From: Fulvivirga lutea
Lineage (GTDB): Bacteria > Bacteroidota > Bacteroidia > Cytophagales > Cyclobacteriaceae
Assembly (NCBI RefSeq): GCF_017068455.1
Contig: NZ_CP070608.1
Span: 3,081,488 to 3,145,487, forward strand
Direction: 5' to 3'
Length of the DNA stretch: 64,000 nucleotides
Part shown: one piece after another, positions 42,116-50,756 of the stretch
Layout: each line of letters starts with the position of its first letter
Numbering within the stretch: position 1 is the stretch's first letter
Translations under genes and position numbers: made by a program
Notes under the pieces: model-generated
Told to the model about the DNA's origin: nothing
Database searches by the model: none
The model's input: the letters and a program-made list of their open reading frames with translations, nothing else

Positions 42116-43843
42116 ATGAGAAGAAGAGATTTTCTAAAAAAGATACCTATAGCAGCTGGCGCATCATTAACGCTAAACTCTATACCCGTTCGGGTGATGG
42201 CAGAAAAAGGCCATTTCCTGCGGTTAGCCGAATCAAGTACCAATGATCGGGTGTTGATTATTTTACAACTTCATGGTGGTAATGATGGCTTAAATACACT
42301 TATTCCTGTTGATCAGTACGATTTGTATTACAGTAGAAGAGCAAACATTGCCATTCCTGCGCGAAATAGCGTAAGAAAATATATACCATTAGATAGCACT
42401 TTGCCTCTTGAAGATCAGGTTGGCCTCCACCCTGATATGATAGATGCTAAAGACTTGTATGATAGAGGCCGAATGGGAATAGTACAAGGTGTATCTTACC
42501 CCAACAACAACGGCTCACACTTTAGAGGAAGAGATATTTGGCACATGGGTGGTGGACCGGATGATTACTATTCTTCAGGATGGGTAGGCAGATATCTACA
42601 GCAAGAAATATCACCGCAGATATACCCTGATGATTTTCCAAACTCCAATTGCCCTGACCCTTTAGCTATAGAAATGGGTAGTGATGTTTCACTAGTATTT
42701 CATCAACCAGGTAATATTCCAACATCTATTTCACTGGCAGGAACTCCTGATTCGTTTGCCAATTTGGTAGAAAACTTAGAAGGTTTTGACGATCAGCTGA
42801 TAGATCCTAGAGGTAAACCACCTACTAACTTGGATAACACTCCTTATGGTAAAGAAATGAATTGGATTCTAGGCCTTGAGGATAAATCTGAAGATTATGC
42901 AGCCAGGTTAAAGGCAGTATATGATGCATCAAGTGCTAGCTCTGTTACTTACCCGGAGGTTTATCCATTTAATGCACCAACAGGTAGTTTGAGAAACCCT
43001 TTAAGCTCTCAATTACAAATTGTAGCTCGTTTATTAGCCGGTGGTGGAGCTGGCCAGGGAGTAGGCACCAAAGTATTCATGTTAAGAATTGGTGGTTTTG
43101 ATACTCATGCAGGTCAAGTGGAAGGTTATGACCCTACAATGGGTGCACATGCGACTAAATTATACCATATAAGTGCTGCTATGAAAGCATTCCAAAATGA
43201 TTTAAAGGCCAGAGGCCTTGAAGATAGAGTGCTTACTGTTACGACCTCTGAATTTGGTAGAAGAATAGATTCCAACGGTAGCTTTGGTACTGACCATGGT
43301 ACAGGAGGCCCAATGATGATATTTGGCAAAGGTGTAAACCCTGGAATTACCGGAACTAATCAAGATTTAAGTAACCGTGAACGTAATGTTCAAATGCAAT
43401 ATGACTACCGCCAGGTATATGCCAACATTTTAAAAGACTGGATGCAGGTAGACGAAGAAGTTATAGCTAATGACATATTTTTCGGAAACTTTATTGACGG
43501 CCCGAAAGAAGATGGCGGATTTTATGAACCACTACCTGTGGCCGTGGAACAAATTACCAGCACAGAAGGATTCTTCAAAGATCGATTCAAGATCAACAAA
43601 ATATATCCAAATCCGGCAGCTGGCAAAACAAATATAAGCTACTTTATCAATACTGAGAATCAAGTAAATATTCAGCTTTTCGATTTAAGAGGAAGATTAA
43701 TAAAAGTTTTGATTAACGAGCGAAAAACTGCCGGAGAACATAATCAGCAGCTGGATTTACGAGGAATAGAAAGCGGAACTTATATTTTGAAGCTTGAATC
43801 AGGATTGTTAAAAGAGTCTATGAAACTAATTATAAGAGAATAG
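42116..43843 (+). CDS. DUF1501 family protein with Tat-like leader and T9SS C-terminal domain
   Basis: A 575-residue protein. The N-terminus MRRRDFLKKIPIAAGASLTL looks like a twin-arginine signal (RRRDFLKK before a hydrophobic stretch). The DUF1501 core (about 45-480) has LIILQLHGGNDGLNTLIPVDQY, GVSYPNNNGSHFRGRDIWHMGG, LRIGGFDTHAGQ and TVTTSEFGRRIDSNGSFGTDHG, the last resembling the metal-binding motifs of sulfatase/phosphatase-fold proteins. The C-terminal about 75 residues (KINKIYPNPAAGKTNISYFI...SGTYILKLES) are a type A sorting domain for the type IX secretion system, so it should reach the cell surface. Partner of the DUF1800 protein. Confidence 0.9.
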   Translation: MRRRDFLKKIPIAAGASLTLNSIPVRVMAEKGHFLRLAESSTNDRVLIILQLHGGNDGLNTLIPVDQYDLYYSRRANIAIPARNSVRKYIPLDSTLPLEDQVGLHPDMIDAKDLYDRGRMGIVQGVSYPNNNGSHFRGRDIWHMGGGPDDYYSSGWVGRYLQQEISPQIYPDDFPNSNCPDPLAIEMGSDVSLVFHQPGNIPTSISLAGTPDSFANLVENLEGFDDQLIDPRGKPPTNLDNTPYGKEMNWILGLEDKSEDYAARLKAVYDASSASSVTYPEVYPFNAPTGSLRNPLSSQLQIVARLLAGGGAGQGVGTKVFMLRIGGFDTHAGQVEGYDPTMGAHATKLYHISAAMKAFQNDLKARGLEDRVLTVTTSEFGRRIDSNGSFGTDHGTGGPMMIFGKGVNPGITGTNQDLSNRERNVQMQYDYRQVYANILKDWMQVDEEVIANDIFFGNFIDGPKEDGGFYEPLPVAVEQITSTEGFFKDRFKINKIYPNPAAGKTNISYFINTENQVNIQLFDLRGRLIKVLINERKTAGEHNQQLDLRGIESGTYILKLESGLLKESMKLIIRE

Positions 43844-43844
43844 G

Positions 43845-44723
43845 ATGAAGAAAATTTACGGTCTATTTATTTTTTTATTCGTAGCTGGTATATCTTATTC
43901 ACAACCGGCTTATTTAAATAAATACAATTCAAAAAAGCCAAGTCAAGGTGATCGTTTTCTGAAAACGCAGTGGTGGCTAGGCTTTAAAGCTGGAATAAAC
44001 CTTACTGAAGCAACGCCTGATGCCACGTATTCGGGCTACAGCCCTACTAATTACGATGCCTCTTTGCTGGAGAAAAAGTACGATAGCTTTGATGGGATAA
44101 ATGGCCAGGCAGGTTTAGAAATCACTTTTTACCACCAAGGTTTTAGCTTTAGTTTTCAACCGAATTACAGAAGACAAACCTTTGGGTATTCTAACTCTTA
44201 TGAATGGACAAGCTCAGAGGATGCAAGTAATACAATAAGCCTTAATTACGACCAAAATCATAAACTAGATTATATTGATCTGCCACTCATCATTAAATAC
44301 GATATTCTAAAATCAACTAAATTGAGGCCATTTGTTCAAGCTGGTTTTTTCTATTCCACCATGGTAAGTGCCTTGAAAGAGGTTGAAATTAGTGGTGAAG
44401 ATTTAGCTTCAGGCAGTGCAGGCCCATTTGAAAACCAGACTGTAATTATTGGCGCAGAAGATCTTTTTATTAAACCATCCTGGGGTTATTTATTGGGTGG
44501 CGGATTGGCCTATGACTTTTGGAATGTACGTCTAGTTTTAGATGCTTCGTATAGGATTGGTTCAACTAATATTACCAATGCTAAAAACAGGTATTCAGAA
44601 AATCAACTTTCGGGACTTGGTGATGCTATGGACGATATTAAAATGGATAACATCACCGTTAATTTCGGGCTGTTGTTCCCATTAAGATTTATTAGTAGTG
44701 ATGGCCATAATGCAGTTAGATAA
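43845..44723 (+). CDS. Outer-membrane beta-barrel protein (porin-like, PorT-type family)
   Basis: A 292-residue protein with a signal peptide (about 1-19, ISYSQPAYL) and alternating amphipathic strands typical of small barrels: WWLGFKAGINLTEA, GINGQAGLEITFYHQGFSFSFQPNYRR, YIDLPLIIKYDI, RPFVQAGFFYSTMVS, WGYLLGGGLAYDFWNVRLVLDASYRIG and a final strand MDNITVNFGLLFPLRF. The layout fits the outer-membrane beta-barrel family 2/PorT-like proteins. Function unknown; starts 1 bp after the DUF1501 stop. Confidence 0.82.
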   Translation: MKKIYGLFIFLFVAGISYSQPAYLNKYNSKKPSQGDRFLKTQWWLGFKAGINLTEATPDATYSGYSPTNYDASLLEKKYDSFDGINGQAGLEITFYHQGFSFSFQPNYRRQTFGYSNSYEWTSSEDASNTISLNYDQNHKLDYIDLPLIIKYDILKSTKLRPFVQAGFFYSTMVSALKEVEISGEDLASGSAGPFENQTVIIGAEDLFIKPSWGYLLGGGLAYDFWNVRLVLDASYRIGSTNITNAKNRYSENQLSGLGDAMDDIKMDNITVNFGLLFPLRFISSDGHNAVR

Positions 44724-44724
44724 A

Positions 44725-45918
44725 ATGAAAAAGTTAGTTCTATACATACTATTTATATGTGCAGCTTTTTGTACTGCATGTGATACTTCAGAAAATGAAG
44801 CGACTCTTTCAGAGTCATTCTTTAAGGTATATGATAACAGCACTTTTGATGCATCATTTATACCTATCGATGTACAGCAAACAGCTAGTGAAGGTTACTT
44901 AATACTATCCAGCAGTAGGCTTTCAAGCACAAACTTTACCGGAGTTAACTTAATAATGGTTGATAAGGAAGGAGAATTCATTCGAGAAGAAGTGCTATCG
45001 GAGGAATATGTTAATCCGGTAAATCAATTGATAAAAATTAATGATCAATACTTCTTCATGGCTATGAACGCTGTGAATTTACAAGCCACGCTATTCCAAA
45101 TAACAGATAGTGCGCGAATAGTTAGCACTACTCCTATTGGTGGCTTAACATACCCAATGTATCTTAACCAAGATGGTGAAAACCTATTGGCACTAAGCTA
45201 TAACAATCAGGAAAAAGTAAGCGTCTTGTCAGTTTTAACTACTGAAGGAGCTATCTTTGAAAGTCAGGGATATACCATTGGAGCAGGCCCCGATACTGAG
45301 GCACCAATCATATCCCACTTTACAAGAACTGGCAAACAACTTCCTTTCTTTGCTGGAAAGGTTTCTGGTGGGAGCTACTTTTTTAACGGCTTCTTTAATT
45401 ATACGCTATCATTGGTGTTTACCAACTTTGGTGATGAACCTTTAGGTGTTGTTCAGGGTCAGCAAGATGATGGTGGTTTTAGCTCTGGCGTTTCTGTAGC
45501 AGGAGCCAATTTTGCAGCATCAAGATTTAATTTCGGTGAGAATTACATTATTCCTTCTGTGGATTTAAACACAACAGGCATTTCTTCTACCACTGATATT
45601 GATGGCAATCCTTTCCCTGAATTGGTGCCGGACGCACCCGTAGTTCTGAAGCTTGTAGATGTTTCTGGACAACAGGTGATTCTGTATGGTAGTAGTACTA
45701 AAAGTGGCCAAATTATTCTAATGGCTTTTGATGCCGCTAGTGGCGTTTTAAATGGTACCAAATACCTGGGCAGTACATATCCCTATGAGATTTCAGGTTT
45801 CACCTCAACTTCAGACGGTGGGCTGGTTGTTGTGGGTAATACATCAGTGGCTGGCCGGTTTGACCGAATTTGTATGTTCAAATTATCAGCCAGCGAATTA
45901 TCTGGTTTAGCCAACTAG
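44725..45918 (+). CDS. Hypothetical lipoprotein
   Basis: A 397-residue lipoprotein from the ATG at 44725 (MKKLVLYILFICAAFCTACDTS; Cys near residue 19). The upstream in-frame ATGs overlap the barrel gene. The rest has repeated beta-rich segments (SEGYLILSSSRLSS, FMAMNAVNLQATLFQIT, QVILYGSSTKSGQIILMAFDAASG, STSDGGLVVVGNTS), suggesting a beta-propeller-like fold; the last resembles the DGG-x-V-x-G blocks of propeller repeats. No named family. It is the last gene of the DUF1800 operon and overlaps the convergent metF stop by 4 bp. Confidence 0.75.
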   Translation: MKKLVLYILFICAAFCTACDTSENEATLSESFFKVYDNSTFDASFIPIDVQQTASEGYLILSSSRLSSTNFTGVNLIMVDKEGEFIREEVLSEEYVNPVNQLIKINDQYFFMAMNAVNLQATLFQITDSARIVSTTPIGGLTYPMYLNQDGENLLALSYNNQEKVSVLSVLTTEGAIFESQGYTIGAGPDTEAPIISHFTRTGKQLPFFAGKVSGGSYFFNGFFNYTLSLVFTNFGDEPLGVVQGQQDDGGFSSGVSVAGANFAASRFNFGENYIIPSVDLNTTGISSTTDIDGNPFPELVPDAPVVLKLVDVSGQQVILYGSSTKSGQIILMAFDAASGVLNGTKYLGSTYPYEISGFTSTSDGGLVVVGNTSVAGRFDRICMFKLSASELSGLAN

Positions 45919-46868
45919 AAAAGCTCCTTCGCTATATTGTATACCGGATCAGATTTACCCATGGAGTAGTAGTGTAACACTGGTACGCCATAATCCATAA
46001 GCTCTTTTGATTGTTGGATAGACCACTCCACCCCTATTTCTTTAGCCTGCGCATTGTCTTTTGCACCTTCAATAGCATCAGCTAGATCTTCAGGTATATC
46101 AATATGAAAAAACCTCGGCAGCACAGATATCTGTCTCTTAGTAGTTATTGGCTTCAGACCGGGAATAATAGGCACGTTTATACCCTCAGCCCTACATTTA
46201 TCTACAAACTCAAAAAACTTCCCATTGTCAAAAAACATTTGAGTCACGATATAATCAGCACCCATTTCAACCTTCATTTTCAGGTATTTTAAGTCACTTT
46301 TCAGGTTAGGCGCTGTGTAGTGCTTTTCGGGATAACCTGCTACCCCAATACAAAAATTGGTAGGGCTAGCATTTTGAAGTTCTTCATCCAAATAAATACC
46401 ATTGTTCATATCTTTTACCTGCCCAAGTAACTCACTGGCGTATTTATGCCCTCCTTCCTCAGCCACAAACATAGGTTCTGTTTTAATTGCATCTCCTTGT
46501 AGAACCAGCACATTATGAATGCCTAAGAAGTCAAGATCTATCAGGGCATTCTCAGTTTCTTCTTTGTTAAATCCTCCACAAATTATATGTGGGACAGCTT
46601 CAACTTCATACCTATTTTTGATAGCCGCACAAATACCAACAGTGCCAGGTCGTTTACGTGTTGATTTACGTTCCAATAAGCCATTCTCTCTCTTTTTATA
46701 CACATATTCCTCTCTATGATAGGTAACGTCTATAAAAGGCGGTTTAAACTCCATTAAAGGGTCAATATGACTAAATAGGTTTTTAATATTATCACCTTTA
46801 AGTGGAGGTAAAATCTCAAAACTAAAAAGTGTCTTATCTGAATTTGCTATTTGTTCTGTTATTTTCAT
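45915..46868 (-). CDS. metF: 5,10-methylenetetrahydrofolate reductase
   Basis: A 317-residue flavoenzyme that makes 5-methyl-THF for MetH. Family motifs: LFSFEILPPLKGDNIKNLF, PFIDVTYHREEY (MetF catalytic region), IPHIICGGFNKEETENALIDLDFLGIHNVLVLQGDA, YPEKHYTAPNLKSDLKYLKMKVEMGADYIVTQMFFDN and VPIIPGLKPITTKRQ. Length normal. It follows metH after 15 bp and would be governed by the same SAM riboswitch. Confidence 0.96.
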   Translation of the reverse strand: MKITEQIANSDKTLFSFEILPPLKGDNIKNLFSHIDPLMEFKPPFIDVTYHREEYVYKKRENGLLERKSTRKRPGTVGICAAIKNRYEVEAVPHIICGGFNKEETENALIDLDFLGIHNVLVLQGDAIKTEPMFVAEEGGHKYASELLGQVKDMNNGIYLDEELQNASPTNFCIGVAGYPEKHYTAPNLKSDLKYLKMKVEMGADYIVTQMFFDNGKFFEFVDKCRAEGINVPIIPGLKPITTKRQISVLPRFFHIDIPEDLADAIEGAKDNAQAKEIGVEWSIQQSKELMDYGVPVLHYYSMGKSDPVYNIAKELF

Positions 46869-46883
46869 TTTTAGTAGTATGTC

Positions 46884-49553
46884 TTATTTGTAATTTAAGT
46901 TAGGTGCCAACCACTTCTCCATTTCCTCTACTGAATAGCCTTTTCTCTTCGCATAATCCTCTAACTGATCTTTACCTATTTTACCTAACCCAAAATATTT
47001 GCTATCTGCATGTGAAAAATAGAGACCGCTCACTGCTGCACCCGGGTACATAGCATACGATTCTGTTAATTTTAAATTGATGTTCTTTTCAACTTCTAAT
47101 AGATCAAACAGGGTGCGCTTCTCCGTATGATCAGGACAAGCAGGGTAACCTGGAGCCGGTCGAATGCCTGCATAATTTTCTTTAATCAGATCTTCATTAG
47201 ATAATTTCTCACTTTTTGAATAGCCCCAATATTCCTTCCTCACTTTTTCATGCATCAACTCAGCAAAAGCTTCTGCTAATCGATCGGCCAGCGCTTTAGC
47301 CATAATTGATTTATAGTCATCATGCTCTTTTTCATACTCACCAACGAGCTTTTCCAACCCAATGCCCGCAGTTACTGCAAAGCCTCCGATATAATCAGAA
47401 CCAAATTCCTTTGGCCTGACAAAGTCAGCTAAACTTAAATTAGGAAGTCCTGCACCTTTCTTTCCCTGTTGTCTTAAAAAGTGAAATTTTATATCTGAAT
47501 CAACTATTTGAATGTCATCTGCTTGCCTTTGAACTTCCCATATACCAATGACGCCCTCAGCCTCCAATGAATTATTGGCAATAATATCATCTAGCATTGC
47601 ATTGGCATCATTAAATAGCTTCTTGGCTTCATTGCCAATTGTCTGATTTTCAAATATTTGCGGGTACTTACCCTTCAACATCCAGGTTTGAAAGAAAGGC
47701 GTCCAGTCTATATAGTTTCTGATTTCAGCTAAAGGGTAATTTTTAAAAACTTTTACACCCTCTAATACAGGTTTATTGATTGATTCATTGGCCCAATCAA
47801 TATTTAATTTATTTGCTAATGCCTCAGAATAGTTAATATAATTTTTATCACTTTGTTTGCTGGCATGCCCCTCTCGCAGCACTTTATATTCCTCTTTTAC
47901 ATTGGTATGGAATTTCTCCCTACTTTTTTCGCCAACAAGATCACCAACAACAGGAACACTTCTACTTGCATCTAACACATGAACAACCGCCCCTTCATAA
48001 TTAGGATCAATTTTAACCGCAGTGTGAATTCTAGAGGTGGTGGCACCACCAATCAACAAGGGAATTTTAAGGTTCTGACGCTGCATTTCTTTAGCAACAT
48101 CTACCATTTCGTCCAGTGAAGGCGTAATCAACCCGCTGAGACCAATAGCTATTACCTCTTCTTCAATTGCCTTGGAAATAATTTTATCAGCAGGTACCAT
48201 TACACCCATATCAATTATTTCATAGTTGTTACAGGCAAGTACAACTCCTACTATATTCTTACCAATATCGTGCACATCTCCCTTAACTGTAGCAAGAAGT
48301 ATTTTCTTACCTGCTTTTGGCGAATTGTTCTTTCTCTTTTCTTCTTCCATGAATGGTTCAAGGTAAGCCACGGCCTTTTTCATCACTCTGGCACTTTTTA
48401 CCACCTGTGGCAGGAACATTTTACCCGAACCAAACAAATCACCCACTACATTCATTCCGTCCATTAACGGGCCTTCAATAACCTTCAGTGGACTTTCTAA
48501 CTTTGCTCTAGCTTCCTCAGTATCCTCATCAATAAACTCAATTATACCTTTTACAAGCGCATGTTCTAAGCGTTTTTCTACTGGTTCTTTTCTCCAGGCA
48601 TCATCTACTTCTCTCTTCTTTGAGCCTCCTTTCACCTGTTCAGCAAAAGTTAAAAGCCTCTCAGTTGCATCATCTCTCCTATCGAGTAATACGTCTTCAA
48701 CATGCTCTAATAGGTCTTTAGGTATCTCATCATACACCTCTAACATGGTGGGGTTGACAATGCCCATGTCCATCCCGTTTTTAATGCCATGATAAAGAAA
48801 TGCTGCATGCATAGCTTCACGCACCCTATTATTACCTCTAAATGAAAAAGAAACATTGCTCACTCCGCCACTCACATGTGCACCCGGCAAGTTCTCTCTG
48901 ATCCATTTTGTAGCATTAAAAAAGTCTAAAGCATTCTTTCGATGTTCTTCCATACCAGTAGCGACAGGAAAGATGTTCGGATCGAAAATAATGTCGTTTG
49001 GATTGAATTTTACTTCATTCACCAGTATGTCATAGGATCTTTTACAAATATCAATGCGCCTTTGATAAGTATCTGCCTGACCATCCTCATCAAAAGCCAT
49101 AACAATTACGGCAGCGCCATATCTTTTAATCACTTTGGCCTGATGTATAAATTCTTCTTCACCTGCCTTCAAACTGATGGAGTTAACCACTCCTTTGCCC
49201 TGTATGCACCTAAGACCCGCCTCAATAATGTGCCATTTGGAGGAATCAATCATAATAGGAACTCTGGCAATATCAGGCTCAGACGCGATGAGGTTTAAGA
49301 ACCTAACCATTGCTTCCTCGCCATCCAACATACCTTCATCCATGTTCACATCGATGATTTGCGCCCCACCTTCTACCTGTTCACGGGCTACTTCTAAGGC
49401 TGCGTCAAAATCATCGGCTTTAATTAGGTTCAGAAATTTCTTTGAGCCAGTAACATTGGTACGCTCGCCTACATTTACAAAATTAGATTCAGGCGTAATG
49501 ATAAGCGGTTCTAGTCCACTCAGTTTTAAAAATGATTGATGCGCTAATGGCAT
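46884..49553 (-). CDS. metH: Cobalamin-dependent methionine synthase lacking the homocysteine domain
   Basis: An 889-residue protein against about 1,200 for full MetH. It begins directly with the pterin-binding domain ([42 protein letters not shown]), followed by the B12-binding cap (about 330-420), the B12-binding domain with its [35 protein letters not shown] (histidine ligating cobalt in DVHDIGKN), and the AdoMet reactivation domain (about 560-889, [22 protein letters not shown]). The N-terminal homocysteine-binding domain is absent; in Bacteroidota it is usually a separate gene, often upstream, but the gene before metH here is trmB. Preceded by a SAM-I riboswitch and terminator. Confidence 0.96.
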   Translation of the reverse strand: MPLAHQSFLKLSGLEPLIITPESNFVNVGERTNVTGSKKFLNLIKADDFDAALEVAREQVEGGAQIIDVNMDEGMLDGEEAMVRFLNLIASEPDIARVPIMIDSSKWHIIEAGLRCIQGKGVVNSISLKAGEEEFIHQAKVIKRYGAAVIVMAFDEDGQADTYQRRIDICKRSYDILVNEVKFNPNDIIFDPNIFPVATGMEEHRKNALDFFNATKWIRENLPGAHVSGGVSNVSFSFRGNNRVREAMHAAFLYHGIKNGMDMGIVNPTMLEVYDEIPKDLLEHVEDVLLDRRDDATERLLTFAEQVKGGSKKREVDDAWRKEPVEKRLEHALVKGIIEFIDEDTEEARAKLESPLKVIEGPLMDGMNVVGDLFGSGKMFLPQVVKSARVMKKAVAYLEPFMEEEKRKNNSPKAGKKILLATVKGDVHDIGKNIVGVVLACNNYEIIDMGVMVPADKIISKAIEEEVIAIGLSGLITPSLDEMVDVAKEMQRQNLKIPLLIGGATTSRIHTAVKIDPNYEGAVVHVLDASRSVPVVGDLVGEKSREKFHTNVKEEYKVLREGHASKQSDKNYINYSEALANKLNIDWANESINKPVLEGVKVFKNYPLAEIRNYIDWTPFFQTWMLKGKYPQIFENQTIGNEAKKLFNDANAMLDDIIANNSLEAEGVIGIWEVQRQADDIQIVDSDIKFHFLRQQGKKGAGLPNLSLADFVRPKEFGSDYIGGFAVTAGIGLEKLVGEYEKEHDDYKSIMAKALADRLAEAFAELMHEKVRKEYWGYSKSEKLSNEDLIKENYAGIRPAPGYPACPDHTEKRTLFDLLEVEKNINLKLTESYAMYPGAAVSGLYFSHADSKYFGLGKIGKDQLEDYAKRKGYSVEEMEKWLAPNLNYK

Positions 49554-49573
49554 ATAAACAGTTTAGTTAATTC

Positions 49574-49609
49574 AAAAAAAAAGCTCTCCCGATATGTCAG
49601 GAGAGCTTT
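49574..49609 (-). terminator. Riboswitch expression-platform terminator
   Basis: On the minus strand AAAGCTCTCC...GGGAGAGCTT forms a 10-bp stem followed by a run of T (49581-49574). Its 5' arm (CTCTCCTGACA) is the exact complement of the TGTCAGGAGAG segment in the aptamer tail, giving mutually exclusive terminator and antiterminator structures. Confidence 0.9.
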
Positions 49610-49630
49610 AATAAAATGCATCTATTCTGA

Positions 49631-49743
49631 CTTATCTCTCCTGACAGTATTCGTCAGGATGGATTTAGCACCTTTCCCTCAAATAAATGAGTGGTGGTTG
49701 CCAAGGCTTCACAGGGCCATGTCCCTCTGCCTTTCTTGATAAG
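49631..49743 (-). ncRNA. SAM-I (S-box) riboswitch upstream of metH-metF
   Basis: On the minus strand the sequence contains the S-box core: CTTATCAAGA (P1/P2 start), GCAGAGGGACATGGCCC, TGTGAAGCCTTGGCAACC, and the 3' part GGGAAAGGTGCTAAATCC. P1 is closed by CTTATC (49743-49738) with GATAAG (49636-49631). The tail segment TGTCAGGAGAG (49646-49636) can pair instead with the terminator arm. High SAM should stabilise P1, free the terminator and stop transcription of metH-metF. Confidence 0.95.
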
Positions 49744-49765
49744 AGTATCTTAAAGAACTTTGAAT

Positions 49766-49773
49766 CAAATATA
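49766..49773 (-). promoter_or_regulatory. -7 box of the metH riboswitch transcript
   Basis: On the minus strand TATATTTG fits TAnnTTTG, about 22 bp before the aptamer's P1 stem, a reasonable position for starting a transcript that carries the riboswitch. Confidence 0.55.
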
Positions 49774-49800
49774 TAGTATAAATTAATACAAAATACATTT

Positions 49801-50071
49801 GATAGTAAAAATAACCCGTAAGGCGTCAAAAGGTTATTTTAAACCCCTGATTTGACAGGATTTGAGCTGCCAGACTTACCGCAACAGTCCACTGTTATCC
49901 TGCCCGCCAACTGGCGGACGAGGTCCGTCCATCAACTGACGAACGGATGAGGCCTTGTTTTGGAAAAAGGCTCACTCGGTATTGTTTTATTGTTAGGTTT
50001 AAAAAACACGGTCAAGCCTTACGGGTACTGCAAAGCTACCCGTATTAAACGATCTAAAAAATGATTCTGGT
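49801..50071. other. Structured intergenic stretch between metH leader and trmB
   Basis: No gene. It holds several inverted repeats: AAAATAACC (49808-49816) with GGTTATTTT (49832-49840); ACCCGTAAGGC (49814-49824) with GCCTTACGGGT (50016-50026), a perfect 11-bp pair separated by about 190 bp; ACGGGTA (50021-50027) with TACCCGT (50037-50043); and a palindromic CCGCCAACTGGCGG cluster at about 49906-49919. The cluster resembles dispersed palindromic repeats of Bacteroidota. Confidence 0.5.
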
Positions 50072-50734
50072 TTAATTCACAAACGAAAACCGCAGATATT
50101 TAATATCATGCCCCTCTTCACTAAACTTCTTTTCATATCTAGTGCGAATATCATGACATTCAGGTTTCAGCTCGGAGTGGTATAAATCGAAGGTATATGT
50201 GAGGTCTTTAATGTCGGTTCTGTTTTTCAATACTTCTAATGAATATTCAAATAAACCCGTATTATCAGTTTTTAATCGAATAACAGCATCGCTCTTCACT
50301 AACGATTTATAGATATCTAAATAACGATCATGAGTAACTCTTCGCTTCTCATCTCGATCCCTAGGTCTTGGGTCGGGGAAAGTAATCCAAATTTCACTTA
50401 CTTCATTTTTCTCGAAAAAATTAGAAAGTTCTAACATGTGTGTTCTTAGGAAAGCAACATTCGAAAGGCCTTCATCTAAAGCAATGCCACTTCCTTTCCA
50501 AATTCGATCTCCTTTAATATCTATACCTATGTGGTTTCGTTCCGGAAAGATTCTTGCCAAGCCAATGGAATATTCTCCTCTGCCACATGCCAGTTCCAAT
50601 GTAATCGGTTGATCATTTCTAAAAATCAACTCGTTCCATTTTCCTTTCACTTTCTCATAAATCTCTTTACTTGGCTCAACTACATTAGGCCTTTCAGCTA
50701 TTTCAGCAAACTTTCTTAATTTTCTTCTACCCAT
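50072..50734 (-). CDS. trmB: tRNA (guanine-N7-)-methyltransferase
   Basis: A 220-residue SAM-dependent enzyme that makes m7G46 in tRNA. ITLELACGRGEYSIGLARIFPERNHIGIDIKGDRIWKGSGIAL gives the SAM-binding region, and EIWITFPDPRPRDRDEKRRVTHDRYLDIY carries the catalytic Asp/Pro-rich motif of the family (usual FPDPWPKKRH-x-KRR). The closing YEKKFSEEGHDIKYLRF is also conserved. The start at 50734 is 22 bp behind the folC stop. Confidence 0.94.
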   Translation of the reverse strand: MGRRKLRKFAEIAERPNVVEPSKEIYEKVKGKWNELIFRNDQPITLELACGRGEYSIGLARIFPERNHIGIDIKGDRIWKGSGIALDEGLSNVAFLRTHMLELSNFFEKNEVSEIWITFPDPRPRDRDEKRRVTHDRYLDIYKSLVKSDAVIRLKTDNTGLFEYSLEVLKNRTDIKDLTYTFDLYHSELKPECHDIRTRYEKKFSEEGHDIKYLRFSFVN

Positions 50735-50756
50735 GCTTACGTATAAAGCTGCAAAC

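Noticed and set aside
49850-49890. tRNA-like segment (minus strand GGCAG-loop-CTGTC with CTCAAAT)
   Set aside because: The loop would have 8 bases, no matching acceptor, D or anticodon arms and no CCA end were found.
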